From Porphyrobacter sp. CACIAM 03H1 (lineage in GTDB: Bacteria > Pseudomonadota > Alphaproteobacteria > Sphingomonadales > Sphingomonadaceae): a stretch of DNA of 64,000 nt. Of this stretch, positions 1 to 9,411 are shown piece after piece. Made by a program: the position numbers and the translations under genes. The notes below the pieces were generated by a model. That model worked only from the letters and a program-made list of their open reading frames with translations. It ran no database searches and was not told the DNA's origin. The stretch lies in NCBI RefSeq assembly GCF_002215495.1, contig NZ_CP021378.1, positions 456,417-520,416 of the forward strand. Reading direction: 5' to 3'. Numbering within the stretch: position 1 is the stretch's first letter; each line of letters opens with the position of its first letter.

Positions 1-2182
1 GTGCCATGTGCTCCCACGTCCATGCCGCCTCGCGCTGGTACTTGCCGAAAGCCTCGCAGCTCACCGCCAGCGGGCCCTGGTTGCCCTGCGGGCGCAGCCT
101 TGTGTCGACCTCGTAGAGCGCGCCCTGCGCGGTCGGCACCGAAAGCGCCGCACTGACCCGGCTGGCGAGGCGGTTGTAGTAGATCGTCCCGCCAAGCGGG
201 CGCGGCCCGTCGGACTGGGCGGAAAAGTCGCCGGTGAAGAGGTAGACGATGTCGAGGTCCGAGGCGTGGGTCAGCGCCCCGCCGCCCAGCCGTCCGAGGC
301 CGAGGATCAGCAGCTCGCTCCCGGGAATGCGCCCGTGCTTGATCCCGAACTCCACGACGGTTCCCGATGTCGCCAGCCGCAGCGCCGCCTCGGCGGTGCG
401 CGACAGGGCGCGGGCGATGGCGAGCGGATCGGCCAGCCCCTCGATCAGCTGGATGCCGAGCGCGAAGCGGATCTCGCCCGTCACCACCCGGATCGCGTCG
501 AGCAGCGCCTCGTAATCGTCGCGCACCGCCGCGCCCTTCATGCGCGCCATGATCGCGGGCACCTCGCCCGGCAGTTCGAGCGCGTCCTTGTCGATCAGGG
601 TGTCGAGCAGTTCCGGCTTCCGCGCCAGCTCGTCCGACAGGACGGGCGCGAGGGTGAGGGCGGCGACCAGCCGGCGGGTGAGATCGGGTCGCGCGTCGAG
701 CAGGCGGAAGGTGGTGATCGCGGACGGCACGCTCTCGATGATCCGCTCCCAGCGGGTGATCGCGCGCATCGGATCGTCGCTTTTCGCGATGGCTTCGAGC
801 AGGGCGGGGGCGAGCCGGTCCCAGGCCTCCACCGCTTGGGGGGATCGGATCGCGGCGTGGCGTCCGTCGCGCCAGGTCTCGATCCGCTCGGCGAGGGTGT
901 CCGGCTCGGGGAAGCCCCATTCGGCGAGATTGTGCGCCAGCGCGCTGACCGGCATCGCGACGGGGGCCGGCGCGGGGTCGCTGCGGCCGATCAGCTCCTC
1001 GTAGATGCGCCCCGTGCGCGCGGTGAGTTCGGTCAGCTCGGCGACCAGCGCCGCGCCGTCCGCCAGCCCGTCGAGCCGCGCGACATTGTCCAGCGCCTCC
1101 CCCTCGGGCAGGGCATGGGTCTGGCGGTCGTTCACCATCTGCAAGCGGTGCTCGATCTGGCGCAGGCGGTCGTAGGCCTCGCCCAGCGTGACCGCGTTCT
1201 CCGGAGCGATCCACCCCGCGCGGGCCAGCGCATCGAGCGCGGCGCGGGTGCCGCGCACGCGCAGCGAGGCGTCGCGCCCGCCGTGGATCAGCTGGTGCGT
1301 CTGGGCGTAGAACTCGATCTCGCGGATCCCGCCGCGCCCGCGCTTGACGTCGAAGCCGGGCCCGGGGGCGGGCGGGCCTTCGTGGCTGTGGCGGATGCGG
1401 TGGGTGAGGGCGCGGATCTCCTCGATCGCGCCGAAATCGAGCTGGCCGCGCCAAACGAAGGGGCGGATCTCGTCGAGGAAGGCCTCGCCCGCCGCGATGT
1501 CGCCCGCCGCCGCGCGGGCGCGGGTGAAGGCGGCACGCTCCCACGCCAGCGCCGCGCCCTGGTAATGGGTGAGCGCCGCGCCCACCGGCACGGCGAGCGG
1601 GCTGACCTCGCTCGCGGGCCTGAGGCGCAGGTCGACGCGCAGGGCATAGCCCTCGGGCGTATTGGCCGAGAGCAGCGCGACCACGCGGCGCGCGTATCGT
1701 TGCGCCGCCTCGCCCGGATCGTCGCTGGCGCGGCGCGGCAGGCGGGCGCGGTCGAACAGCAGGATCGGGTCGATGTCGGAGGAATAGTTGAGCTCGCCCG
1801 CCCCCTGCTTGCCGAGCGCGAGGGCGATGAAGCCCTCCGCAGAGTCGGCATCGCAGCGTTCGGCGATGGCGGTGCGGATCGCGCGGTCGAGGGCGCGATC
1901 GGCGAAGGCGGTGAGTTCGCCCACCACCTGCGCCAGCGGGAAGGCGCCCGCGAGATCGCCCACCGCCAGCGCGGCGGCGAGCGCCAGCCGCTCGCGGCGC
2001 AGCGCGACCTCGGCGTCGGGTTCCTCGCCCTGCGCCCGCGCCCATGCGAGCGCCCGGGAGCCGTCCCCCGCCGCCAGCAGCGCGGCCAGTTCCGGCTGGC
2101 GGTCGAGCGCGCGCGCGAGGAAGGGCGCGTGGGCGCGGGCGCGGGCAAGCGCGCTTTCCCAATCAGGCCGGTTCTCTCCCAT
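1..2182 (-). CDS. glnE: Glutamine synthetase adenylyltransferase / adenylyl-removing enzyme (3' end missing)
   Basis: Bifunctional enzyme that adds AMP to, and removes it from, glutamine synthetase, coupling ammonia assimilation to nitrogen status. The reading frame from the ATG at 2182 stays open to the window edge, giving about 727 residues. It shows the N-terminal nucleotidyltransferase signature (ELNYSSDIDPILLFD), then LRVDLRLRP, WERAAFTRARA and the block DVKRGRGGIREIEFYAQ...LIHGG. The last visible residues, WTWEHMA, match the start of the conserved C-terminal half (AWTWEHMALTRAR), so the stop lies outside the window. It is divergent from the M28 peptidase gene with about 106 bp between them. 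A long open frame on the opposite strand is only a codon-bias shadow. Confidence 0.93.
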   Translation of the reverse strand, partial: MGENRPDWESALARARAHAPFLARALDRQPELAALLAAGDGSRALAWARAQGEEPDAEVALRRERLALAAALAVGDLAGAFPLAQVVGELTAFADRALDRAIRTAIAERCDADSAEGFIALALGKQGAGELNYSSDIDPILLFDRARLPRRASDDPGEAAQRYARRVVALLSANTPEGYALRVDLRLRPASEVSPLAVPVGAALTHYQGAALAWERAAFTRARAAAGDIAAGEAFLDEIRPFVWRGQLDFGAIEEIRALTHRIRHSHEGPPAPGPGFDVKRGRGGIREIEFYAQTHQLIHGGRDASLRVRGTRAALDALARAGWIAPENAVTLGEAYDRLRQIEHRLQMVNDRQTHALPEGEALDNVARLDGLADGAALVAELTELTARTGRIYEELIGRSDPAPAPVAMPVSALAHNLAEWGFPEPDTLAERIETWRDGRHAAIRSPQAVEAWDRLAPALLEAIAKSDDPMRAITRWERIIESVPSAITTFRLLDARPDLTRRLVAALTLAPVLSDELARKPELLDTLIDKDALELPGEVPAIMARMKGAAVRDDYEALLDAIRVVTGEIRFALGIQLIEGLADPLAIARALSRTAEAALRLATSGTVVEFGIKHGRIPGSELLILGLGRLGGGALTHASDLDIVYLFTGDFSAQSDGPRPLGGTIYYNRLASRVSAALSVPTAQGALYEVDTRLRPQGNQGPLAVSCEAFGKYQREAAWTWEHMA

Positions 2183-2288
2183 CGCCCGCCTCTCTGGCCG
2201 CGCCGCCGCCGCGCTGCAAGAGCGGTGTGCTTGCGCCACCCGCGAGGCTCTGCAACAGGGGGCGCGGATGGATGAGAGGAATCTGGCT

Positions 2289-3992
2289 ATGACGATCCGG
2301 CAATTCGCAATCGGCACCCTGCTCGCCGGCGCGCTCGCGCTGGGGGCGTGCGAGGGCCTGCCCGTGCCCGGCGGCGCGGGCGCGGCGCTCGACATTCCCG
2401 AGGTGGAACCCGGCCAGCTTTCCGAAGCGACGATGAAGGACGTCACCCGCATCCTCTCGAGCGATGCCTTCGAGGGCCGCGCCCCCGGCACGCCGGGCGA
2501 GGAAAAGACCATCGCGCTGATGATCGAACGCTTCAAGGCGGCTGGTCTGCAGCCGGGCAACGGGGAGTCCTGGGTGCAGGAAGTCCCGCTGGTCGAGATT
2601 ACCGGCAAGGACTACGCCCCGCTGACGATCACCGGCAAGGGTGCCCCGCTCTCCTTCGATTTCCGCAAGGACTGGGTCGGCGTCACCTACCGCGAGGAAG
2701 CCGCGACCAGCCTTTCCGACAGCGAGCTCGTCTTCGTCGGCTACGGCATCAACGCCCCCGAGAAGGGCTGGAACGACTACGCGGGCCTCGACGTCAAGGG
2801 CAAGACGGTGGTGATCCTCGTCAACGACCCGGACTGGCAGACGCAGAACCTCGAGGGGCCGTTCAACGGCAAGGCGATGACCTATTACGGGCGCTGGACC
2901 TACAAGTATGAAGAAGCCGCAAGGCAGGGCGCGGCGGGGGCGCTGATCGTCCACCAGACCGCGCCGGCCGCCTATGGCTGGAACGTCGTGGAAAGCTCGT
3001 GGACCGGCCCGCAGGCCTACGCCCAGCGGGGCGAGAACGCGCCGCCGCTCACTCAGATGAACGGCTGGCTGACCGAGGATGCCGCGCGCAAGCTGCTCAA
3101 GTCGGCGGGGCAGGATCTCGATGCATTGACCAAGGCGGCGCAGGCCAAGGGCTTCAAAGCGGTGCCGCTGGGCATGAAGCTTTCCACCCGTTTCGCCAGC
3201 GATGTGCGCAGCTTCACCTCGCACAACATCATCGGCATCCTGCCGGGCAGCGAGAAGCCGGACGAATACGTGCTCCACACCGCACACTGGGATCACCTCG
3301 GCCGCTGCTCGCCCGCCCCTGACGGCGATGACATCTGCAACGGCGCGGTCGACAACGCCACCGGCACCGCCGCGCTGGTCGCGCTGGCCGAGGCCCACGC
3401 CAAGGCCGGACCGGCGCGCCGCAGCCTCGTGTTCCTCGCGGTGACGGCGGAGGAATCCGGCCTGCTCGGCGCGACCTATTATGCCCAGAACCCGGTCTAC
3501 CCGCTGGCGCAGACCGTGGGCGGGGTGAACATGGACGCCTTTCAGGTCGCCGGCCCTGCCCGCGACGTGACAGCGGTCGGCCTCGGCAAGTCGCAGCTCG
3601 ACATCTTCCTCGAAACCGCTCTCAAGGCGGACGGCCGCACCGTGACCCCCGACCCCAAGCCCGAGAACGGCTACTACTACCGCTCCGACCACTTCGCCTT
3701 CGCCAAGCTCGGCGTGCCGATGCTCTATATCGACGGCGGTGAGGACCTGATCGAAGGCGGGCGCGAGGCCGGGGCCAGGGTCGCGGCGGACTACACCGAG
3801 AACCGCTATCACGGTCCCAAGGACGAATTCGACGAGGCGTGGGACTGGTCCGGCGTGATGGCCGACCTGCAACTCTACTACCGCCTGGGGCGGATGATGG
3901 CGATGAGCACCAGCTGGCCGACCTGGAACGAGGGCGACGAGTTCCGGGCGATCCGCGAGGAAAGCTGCAAGGCCAGCGACAAGGGCTGCTGA
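2289..3992 (+). CDS. M28-family zinc peptidase, predicted lipoprotein
   Basis: Predicted 567-residue metallopeptidase of the M28 (aminopeptidase Y/S) type. The start was chosen at 2289 because AGAGGA lies about 8 nt upstream and the product then begins with a lipoprotein signal ending in the lipobox LGAC (Cys about residue 22), so it is probably lipid-anchored in the periplasm. Metal-binding elements are visible: HTAHWDHLG around residues 330-338, NGAVDNATG around 351-359 (Asp355) and TAEESGLLG around 386 (Glu388/389), followed by a late YYRSDHFAFA histidine. The region between signal and catalytic domain resembles a PA-type insertion. The next gene starts 7 nt downstream, so the two are probably co-transcribed. 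An upstream in-frame ATG at 2268 is less likely. Confidence 0.9.
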   Translation: MTIRQFAIGTLLAGALALGACEGLPVPGGAGAALDIPEVEPGQLSEATMKDVTRILSSDAFEGRAPGTPGEEKTIALMIERFKAAGLQPGNGESWVQEVPLVEITGKDYAPLTITGKGAPLSFDFRKDWVGVTYREEAATSLSDSELVFVGYGINAPEKGWNDYAGLDVKGKTVVILVNDPDWQTQNLEGPFNGKAMTYYGRWTYKYEEAARQGAAGALIVHQTAPAAYGWNVVESSWTGPQAYAQRGENAPPLTQMNGWLTEDAARKLLKSAGQDLDALTKAAQAKGFKAVPLGMKLSTRFASDVRSFTSHNIIGILPGSEKPDEYVLHTAHWDHLGRCSPAPDGDDICNGAVDNATGTAALVALAEAHAKAGPARRSLVFLAVTAEESGLLGATYYAQNPVYPLAQTVGGVNMDAFQVAGPARDVTAVGLGKSQLDIFLETALKADGRTVTPDPKPENGYYYRSDHFAFAKLGVPMLYIDGGEDLIEGGREAGARVAADYTENRYHGPKDEFDEAWDWSGVMADLQLYYRLGRMMAMSTSWPTWNEGDEFRAIREESCKASDKGC

Positions 3993-3999
3993 TCCCCCC

Positions 4000-4983
4000 A
4001 TGACCATGATCATGCCCCCCGAATGGGCGCCGCAGGACTGGATCTGGATCGGCTTTCCGCACCTCGCCGAGGAGTGGCCGGGCTGGCTTGAACCCGCGCA
4101 GGTCCAGATGGCGGCCTTCGCCTCCGCCGTGGCGGAAAGCGGGCAGGAGGTGCGGCTGCTGGTCCGGGACGAAGCCAATGCGGCCCGCGCACGCGCACTG
4201 GTCAGCGGCAAGGTCACGCTCGAGTCCCGCGTCTATGGCGACGTGTGGCTGCGCGACACCGGGCCGCTGGTGGTGTCGGACGGGCAGCAGCGCATCGCCC
4301 GCCGCTTCGGCTTCAACGGCTGGGGCGGCAAATACCTGATGCCGGGTGACATGGAGATCGGCGCGGAAATCGCGCGCGATGCGGGGCTGGCGGTGACCAC
4401 CACGCCGATGATTCTCGAAGGCGGGGCGGTCGACGGGGACGGCACCGGGCTGGTGGCGACCACCGAGGAATGCCTGCTCAACCCCAACCGCAACCCGCAC
4501 CTCTCGCGCGCCGAGATCGAGGCGGAGCTGGCCGCGCAGCTCGGCTTCACCCGGGTGCTGTGGCTGGGCGATGGCCTCATCAACGACCACACCGACGGCC
4601 ATGTCGACAACCTCGCGCGCTTTGTCGGCCCGAACCGGCTGGTGGTGCCTGAAGCCACTGGCAATGACGATCCCAACGCCGCGATCTATGCCGATGCCGC
4701 CGCGCGGGCCGAGGCCTTCGGGGTCGAGGTGGTGCGCATCCCCTCGCCCGGCCGGATCGAGCGCGACGGGCGGGTGGAACCGGCGAGCTACGTCAACTTC
4801 GCGATCACCTCGCATCTCGTTGTGGTGCCGACCTTCGGCTCGCCCCACGACGCGGAAGGGGTCGCCGCGATCGCCGCGCTTTTCCCGGACCGCGACACCA
4901 TCGGCTTGCCGGGAGAGGCGGTGCTGGCGGGCGGTGGGGGCTTCCACTGCGCGAGCCAGCAGATGCCTGCCCTGCCTGCATGA
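4000..4983 (+). CDS. Agmatine deiminase / peptidylarginine-deiminase family protein
   Basis: 327-residue member of the PAD_porph/AguA guanidino-group-modifying family, which hydrolyses agmatine to N-carbamoylputrescine or acts on related guanidino substrates. Visible catalytic signatures are DVWLRDTGPL (about residue 78), EGGAVDGDGTG (about 140), NDHTDGHVDNLARF (about 195) and the C-terminal GGGGFHCASQQMP, whose Cys is the predicted nucleophile. No signal peptide is seen, so it should be cytoplasmic. It lies 7 nt after the M28 peptidase stop, suggesting an operon; peptide breakdown releasing arginine derivatives would fit, but that link is inference. An alternative ATG lies 9 nt downstream (4009). 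Agmatine specificity is not proven by these motifs. Confidence 0.85.
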   Translation: MTMIMPPEWAPQDWIWIGFPHLAEEWPGWLEPAQVQMAAFASAVAESGQEVRLLVRDEANAARARALVSGKVTLESRVYGDVWLRDTGPLVVSDGQQRIARRFGFNGWGGKYLMPGDMEIGAEIARDAGLAVTTTPMILEGGAVDGDGTGLVATTEECLLNPNRNPHLSRAEIEAELAAQLGFTRVLWLGDGLINDHTDGHVDNLARFVGPNRLVVPEATGNDDPNAAIYADAAARAEAFGVEVVRIPSPGRIERDGRVEPASYVNFAITSHLVVVPTFGSPHDAEGVAAIAALFPDRDTIGLPGEAVLAGGGGFHCASQQMPALPA

Positions 4984-5027
4984 GCGGGTTAACGCTTCGT
5001 TAGGACATTGGCGCGAGACTGCGCCTC

Positions 5028-5162
5028 ATGACCCGCGCCCAAGCTCTCGCCCTGCCGCTCGCCGCCGCCAGCCGCCTCGATGCGGTTGATCTCGCCCGCC
5101 AGGCGATCGTGCTCGGTTGTGCCTTCGCGCTGATCCTCGCGGGGACCGCCCTCCCTTTCTGA
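5028..5162 (+). CDS. Small hypothetical membrane protein (44 aa)
   Basis: A short frame not covered by any larger gene, in the 255-bp gap between the deiminase and DUF1223 genes. It encodes 44 residues: a polar N-terminus (MTRAQALALPLAAASRL...) followed by one hydrophobic stretch (IVLGCAFALILAGTALPF) that could span the membrane. No good Shine-Dalgarno sequence is seen. Codon use is high-GC like its neighbours. I do not recognise a family, and it could be a chance frame; conservation across relatives would decide. Confidence 0.3.
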   Translation: MTRAQALALPLAAASRLDAVDLARQAIVLGCAFALILAGTALPF

Positions 5163-5238
5163 CAACGCTTTTCTGACATCCTGCGCGTAACCGGACGCCG
5201 GTAGAACGCGAAAGCATCCTCGACACCGCCATGCGAGG

Positions 5239-6018
5239 ATGCAGTCCATGACCGTCAGCCGCCCCCTGTTCGCCATGCTCGGCCTTGTCGCCGTGCTCGG
5301 AGCCGCAACGCTCGGCCTGTCGCAGGGCACTCCCGCCGCGCTCGTGACCCGAACGCCCGCCCTCGCCGCGAAGGACGCGCCGGTGCTGCTCGAACTGTTC
5401 ACCAGCCAGGGCTGTTCCTCCTGCCCGCCTGCCGATGCGCTGGCGGAGAAGCTGGCGACCGACCCCTCCCTCGTCGTGATCGCCCGCCCGGTGACCTACT
5501 GGGACCGGCTGGGGTGGAAGGACACGCTGGCCCGCGAGGAGAACACCGCGCTCCAGCAGGCCTATGCCCGCCGCGGGCTGGCCGGGCAGAACGGGGTCTA
5601 TACCCCGCAGCTGGTGGTCGACGGGCGCTTCGGCACGGTCGGCTCGCGCGCCGAGGCGGTGAGCGCCGGGATCGCGCGGCACGGCGCGGGCGGCGATGCC
5701 GCGATCCGCGTCGCGCCGCAGGGGGCGGGCGGCTATGCCGTGAGCCTCTCGGGGAGCGCTACGGGCGAGGCCGAGCTGGTGCTGCTCGCGGTGACCCGAA
5801 CGGTCGCGGTCGGGATCGGCCGCGGCGAGAACGGCGGGCGCAAGGTCGTCTATACCAACGTCCTGCGCGCCGAGCGCAAGATCGCCGACTGGCAGGGCGG
5901 CAAGCGCGATGTCGCGCTGGCGGCGGATGCGCTCAAGGTCCCGGGCGCGGACCGCTATGCCCTCGTGCTGCGCCAGCCCGGCGGCGGCACGGTGCTTGCC
6001 GCGCGCTGGGTGGCCTAG
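5239..6018 (+). CDS. DUF1223 family thioredoxin-like secreted protein
   Basis: 259-residue protein matching the DUF1223 family (thioredoxin fold, function not established). It begins with a hydrophobic signal-like segment (LFAMLGLVAVLGAATLGL) and then carries the family core LLELFTSQGCSSCPPADALAEKL, with a CxxC pair around residues 55-58, and VYTPQLVVDG about 60 residues later. A periplasmic redox role is suggested by the signal and the CxxC, but no substrate is known. The gene converges on the TauE/SafE-like gene, and the two stop codons share the palindrome CTAG at 6015-6018. A second ATG at 5248 is possible. Confidence 0.85.
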   Translation: MQSMTVSRPLFAMLGLVAVLGAATLGLSQGTPAALVTRTPALAAKDAPVLLELFTSQGCSSCPPADALAEKLATDPSLVVIARPVTYWDRLGWKDTLAREENTALQQAYARRGLAGQNGVYTPQLVVDGRFGTVGSRAEAVSAGIARHGAGGDAAIRVAPQGAGGYAVSLSGSATGEAELVLLAVTRTVAVGIGRGENGGRKVVYTNVLRAERKIADWQGGKRDVALAADALKVPGADRYALVLRQPGGGTVLAARWVA

Positions 6019-6758
6019 ACGAGGCGGATCAGCGCGGCGAGCGCCGCTCCGCCGAGCACCAGCCCGACGCTCGCGCGCCACAGCGGATCGCTCACCCGCC
6101 CCGAGACCCGCGCGCCCAACCGGTTTCCGGCGATGATGAAGGGCAGGATCAGCACCGCGAAGAGCAGCAGCTGCCAGCGCAGCACCCCGAGCCACAGCGC
6201 GCTTGCCAGACCGGCGGATGCGGCGATGGTGAAGATCAGCTGCATCGAGGCCTTGGCGGTGCTGCGCGGCAGATCGCGCCCGGCGTAATAGGGCACGACC
6301 GGCGGCCCCGGCATCCCGGCATAGCCCGTCATCAGCCCGCTCAGCACGCCCACCGCGCCGGTCACGCCCCGCCCCGGCTGGGCGTTCCCGCGGCGGGGTA
6401 GCAGGATGGCGATGAAGGCGCTGAGCGCGATCAGCGCGATCACCAGCCGCGCCACGTCCCTGCCGGTCAGCGAAAGGGCGAGCATCCCCAGCGGCGTCGC
6501 CGCCAGGACCAGCGCGCCGATCACCCAAACGCTGCGCTCGGCATCGCGCACGAGGCTGCGGATCTCGGTCGCCCCGATCATCAGCGAGAGCGCGTTGGTC
6601 AGCACCACCGCCTCGATCGGGGGCAGCGCGAGCGCCAGCACCGGCACCAGCAGGATCGCCATGCCGAAGCCGGTGAGCCCCCGCACGAAGGCCGAGCCGA
6701 GCGCCGCCGCGAGCGCGACGCCCACTTGCAGCGCGGTGAAACCTCCGAGGATTGCCAT
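6015..6758 (-). CDS. TauE/SafE-family membrane permease
   Basis: 247-residue integral membrane protein with about eight hydrophobic segments. It has the TauE/SafE layout: an N-terminal GLTGFGMAILLVPVLAL segment (about residues 25-41) and its repeat GYAGMPGPPVVPYY near residue 145. The family exports or imports sulfite, sulfoacetate or other organic anions; the substrate here cannot be told. ATG 6758 was chosen because longer in-frame extension runs through the neighbouring GNAT gene. It starts 8 nt after the GNAT stop and so is probably the last gene of a thrS-GNAT-permease operon. Confidence 0.87.
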   Translation of the reverse strand: MAILGGFTALQVGVALAAALGSAFVRGLTGFGMAILLVPVLALALPPIEAVVLTNALSLMIGATEIRSLVRDAERSVWVIGALVLAATPLGMLALSLTGRDVARLVIALIALSAFIAILLPRRGNAQPGRGVTGAVGVLSGLMTGYAGMPGPPVVPYYAGRDLPRSTAKASMQLIFTIAASAGLASALWLGVLRWQLLLFAVLILPFIIAGNRLGARVSGRVSDPLWRASVGLVLGGAALAALIRLV

Positions 6759-6766
6759 GGCGGCGG

Positions 6767-7204
6767 CTAGGCGCCTTGCCTCAGATGCACGAGCGGGTAG
6801 GGGCGCCCCTGCGCGTCGCGCTCGCTGCGTCCGGTCTCGATGAACCCGTGCGCGAGGTAGAAGGGCAGGGCGTTGTCTGCCTGAAGGTTGGCATCGACCT
6901 CCAGCGGTTCGCCCGCCGCTTCCCGCGCATGGCGCAGCAGCGCGGAGCCGACGCCGCGCCCGTGGCTCTCCGCCGCGACGAACAGCGCCTCGACCTTGGC
7001 CCCGTCGCGGATCAGGAAGCCGCAGGGGGTGCCATCCTCGGTGCAGGCGAGGACCATCGGTGCCTCGGGCAGGAAAGCCGCGACCTCGGCCTCGATGGCC
7101 GCGCGGTCCTCCGGCGCGAGGAACCCGTGGGTGGCATCCACCGCTGAACGCCATATGGCGAGCGCGGCATCGGCATCGGCGGGGGTCGCCGGACGCAGCA
7201 TCAT
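6767..7204 (-). CDS. GNAT-family N-acetyltransferase
   Basis: 145-residue single-domain GNAT acetyltransferase. The N-terminus [18 protein letters not shown] is the usual beta1-alpha1 start, and [23 protein letters not shown] (about residues 70-92) contains the acetyl-CoA pyrophosphate loop (Q/R)xxGxG/A in the form HGRGVG. The ending [26 protein letters not shown] is typical of the small-molecule or toxin-acetylating subgroup. The acceptor is unknown. Its first ATG overlaps the thrS stop codon (ATGA), so translation is probably coupled to thrS. Confidence 0.88.
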   Translation of the reverse strand: MMLRPATPADADAALAIWRSAVDATHGFLAPEDRAAIEAEVAAFLPEAPMVLACTEDGTPCGFLIRDGAKVEALFVAAESHGRGVGSALLRHAREAAGEPLEVDANLQADNALPFYLAHGFIETGRSERDAQGRPYPLVHLRQGA

Positions 7205-9198
7205 CCGCGCAGGTCGGGCGGCGTGCCCTCGCTGCGCAGCATCGCGATCGCTTCGGCGAGCGGCATCACCTTCTGGTGCTCGGCGCCCAGCGTGCGGACC
7301 GCGACGGTGCCTTCCTCGGCCTCGCGCTTGCCGACGACCAGCAGGTGCGGGACCTTGGCGAGCGAGTGCTCGCGCACCTTGTAGTTGATCTTCTCGTTGC
7401 GGGTGTCGGTCTCGACCCGGATGCCCGCCGCGCGCAGCTGGGCGGCGACGTCCTCGGCATAGGGATCGGCGTCCGACACGATGGTCGCCACCACCGCCTG
7501 CACCGGCGCGAGCCAAGCGGGGAGTTTCCCTGCGAAGTGCTCGATCAGGATGCCGATGAAGCGTTCGTAGCTCCCGAAGATCGCGCGGTGGAGCATCACC
7601 GGGCGGTGCTTTTCGCCATCCTCGCCGATGTAATGCGCGTCCAGACGCTCGGGCAGCACGCGGTCGGACTGGATCGTGCCGACCTGCCAGGTGCGCCCGA
7701 TCGCGTCGGTGAGGTGCCATTCGAGCTTGGGCGCATAGAAGGCGCCTTCGCCGGGGAGTTCCTCCCATTCGAGGCCGTTGGCGGTGAGCGCGTCGCGCAG
7801 TTCCTGCTCGGCCTTGTCCCAGTCCGCGTCCGAACCGAAACGCTTCTCGGGGCGCAGGGCGAGCTTGATGTCGTAGGTGAAGCCGAAGTCGCGGTAGACG
7901 CTGTCCGCCAGCGCGATGAAGGCCTGCACTTCGGAGACCACCTGCCCCTCGGTGCAGAAGATATGCGCATCGTCCTGCGTGAACTGGCGCACCCGCATCA
8001 GACCGTGGAGCGCGCCGTGGGGTTCGTTGCGGTGACAGCAGCCCATCTCGCCGAGGCGGATGGGGAGGTCGCGGTAGGAGGTGATCCCCTGCTTGAACAC
8101 CATGACATGCGCCGGGCAGTTCATCGGCTTGATCGCCATCCACGCGGCATCGTCGGCCACCTTGGGCGAGGCGACGCCGGACTCCTCGTCCACATCGGGC
8201 ACGATGTCGGGTACCGCGAACATGTTCTGCGCATACTTGCCCCAGTGGCCGGACTGGGTCCACTGGCGCACGTCCATCAGCTGCGGGGTCTTGATCTCGC
8301 GGTAGCCGCCGCCGTCCATCTTGCGGCGCATGTAGCTCTCGAGCTCGCGCCAGATGCGATAGCCCTTGGGGTGCCAGAAGACGCTCCCGTGGGCTTCTTC
8401 CTGCAAGTGGAACAGGTCCATCTCGCGCCCGAGCTTGCGGTGGTCGCGCTTGGCGGCTTCCTCGAGCCGGGTGAGGTGCGCCTGCAGCTGCTTCTTGTTG
8501 AGCCAGCCGGTGCCGTAGATGCGCGTCAGCTGCGCATTGTTCTGGTCGCCGCGCCAGTATGCCCCGGCGACGCGCATCAGCTTGAAGGCGTCGGGGTCGA
8601 GCTTGCCGGTGCTCGGCAGATGGGGCCCGCGGCACATATCGAGCCAGTCCTCGCCCGACCAATAGACGGTGAGTTCCTCGCCCTCAGGCAGTTCCTTGGC
8701 CCATTCGGCCTTGAACACCTCGCCCTCGGCCGACCACTTGGCGATCAGGTCCTCGCGGCTCCACACCTCGCGGCGCAGCGGCTTGTCGGCGCGGATGATG
8801 CGGCGCATCTCCTCCTCGATCGCGGGGAGATCGTCCATGCCGAAGGGCTCGCGGCTCTCGGGCGCCTTCACGTCATAGTAGAAGCCATCGTCGGTCGCCG
8901 GGCCGAAGGTGATCTGCGTGCCGGGGAAGAGCGACTGCACCGCCTCGGCCAGAACGTGGGCGTAATCGTGGCGCGCGAGTTCGAGCGCATCGGCCTCGTC
9001 ACGCGCGGTGACGAGCGCCAGTTCGGCATCACCCTCGAAGGGGCGGGCGAGGTCGCGCAGTTCGCCGTTCACCCGCGCCGCGAGCGCCGCCTTGGCGAGG
9101 CCCGGGCCGATCGCGGCGGCGACGTCCGCAGGGGTGCTCCCGGCGGGCATCTCGCGCACCGATCCGTCGGGGAGGCTGATCTTGAGCAATTCCGTCAT
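7201..9198 (-). CDS. thrS: Threonyl-tRNA synthetase
   Basis: 665-residue class II synthetase charging tRNA-Thr with threonine. Domain order is complete: TGS domain (residues 1-60), the editing/SAD domain with HDYAH and the DMCRGPH zinc-type motif, then the catalytic core. The core has zinc ligands in PMNCPAH (Cys about 361) and [13 protein letters not shown], motif 2 in [23 protein letters not shown], and motif 3 in [20 protein letters not shown], followed by the C-terminal anticodon-binding domain. The ATG at 9198 gives the normal family N-terminus ([14 protein letters not shown]). It heads an operon with a GNAT gene and a permease gene. Upstream lie a threonine-rich leader peptide and several stem-loops, suggesting attenuation control. 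Confidence 0.97.
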   Translation of the reverse strand: MTELLKISLPDGSVREMPAGSTPADVAAAIGPGLAKAALAARVNGELRDLARPFEGDAELALVTARDEADALELARHDYAHVLAEAVQSLFPGTQITFGPATDDGFYYDVKAPESREPFGMDDLPAIEEEMRRIIRADKPLRREVWSREDLIAKWSAEGEVFKAEWAKELPEGEELTVYWSGEDWLDMCRGPHLPSTGKLDPDAFKLMRVAGAYWRGDQNNAQLTRIYGTGWLNKKQLQAHLTRLEEAAKRDHRKLGREMDLFHLQEEAHGSVFWHPKGYRIWRELESYMRRKMDGGGYREIKTPQLMDVRQWTQSGHWGKYAQNMFAVPDIVPDVDEESGVASPKVADDAAWMAIKPMNCPAHVMVFKQGITSYRDLPIRLGEMGCCHRNEPHGALHGLMRVRQFTQDDAHIFCTEGQVVSEVQAFIALADSVYRDFGFTYDIKLALRPEKRFGSDADWDKAEQELRDALTANGLEWEELPGEGAFYAPKLEWHLTDAIGRTWQVGTIQSDRVLPERLDAHYIGEDGEKHRPVMLHRAIFGSYERFIGILIEHFAGKLPAWLAPVQAVVATIVSDADPYAEDVAAQLRAAGIRVETDTRNEKINYKVREHSLAKVPHLLVVGKREAEEGTVAVRTLGAEHQKVMPLAEAIAMLRSEGTPPDLRG

Positions 9199-9225
9199 CG
9201 TCGCAGGTCCGTCTCGTTTGGGCGC

Positions 9226-9365
9226 GCCCTGCCACAAGCAGGGCCGCACCGGAAGAGCGGTGTTGAACGCGTTGCCGGATCGAGGAGAACACCGCGCCGC
9301 CCCGATCCGGGCGGCGGGCTGCTTCGCTTAGCGCACAGCCCTCCGCCCCCGGATGGTAGTCCGGG
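9226..9365 (-). promoter_or_regulatory. Putative attenuator stem-loops between the Thr-rich leader and thrS
   Basis: Read on the minus strand, several perfect inverted repeats follow or overlap the leader peptide. CCCGGA (9360-9365) pairs with TCCGGG (9348-9353) across the last Thr codons. A 7-bp stem GCCGCCC/GGGCGGC lies at 9296-9315. An 8-bp stem GCGGTGTT/AACACCGC lies at 9257-9295. A 7-bp stem GCCCTGC/GCAGGGC lies at 9226-9244, ahead of the thrS start. GGGCGG inside the leader (9343-9348) can instead pair with CCGCCC of the second hairpin (9309-9314), giving an antiterminator-like alternative. None is followed by a long T-run, so termination strength is uncertain. Confidence 0.6.
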
Positions 9366-9405
9366 TGGTGGTGGTCGTGCCGGTGGTGGCGAGCGGCTTG
9401 GCCAT
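9328..9405 (-). CDS. Threonine-rich leader peptide of thrS
   Basis: A 25-codon frame (ATG 9405 to TAA 9328) whose product starts MAKPLATTGTTTTTRTT. Nine of its 25 residues are threonine, clustered in codons 7-17 and mostly ACC. It ends 129 nt before the thrS start on the same strand. Such a run of the cognate amino acid is the hallmark of ribosome-mediated attenuation, as in thrL (thr operon) or pheM (pheST) of enterics; in this setting ribosome stalling on Thr codons would report low charged tRNA-Thr and relieve premature termination. No Shine-Dalgarno sequence is visible, and the predicted promoter places the transcript start at or just before the ATG, so the peptide may be translated leaderless. 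Confidence 0.72.
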   Translation of the reverse strand: MAKPLATTGTTTTTRTTIRGRRAVR

Positions 9406-9411
9406 GGGGGT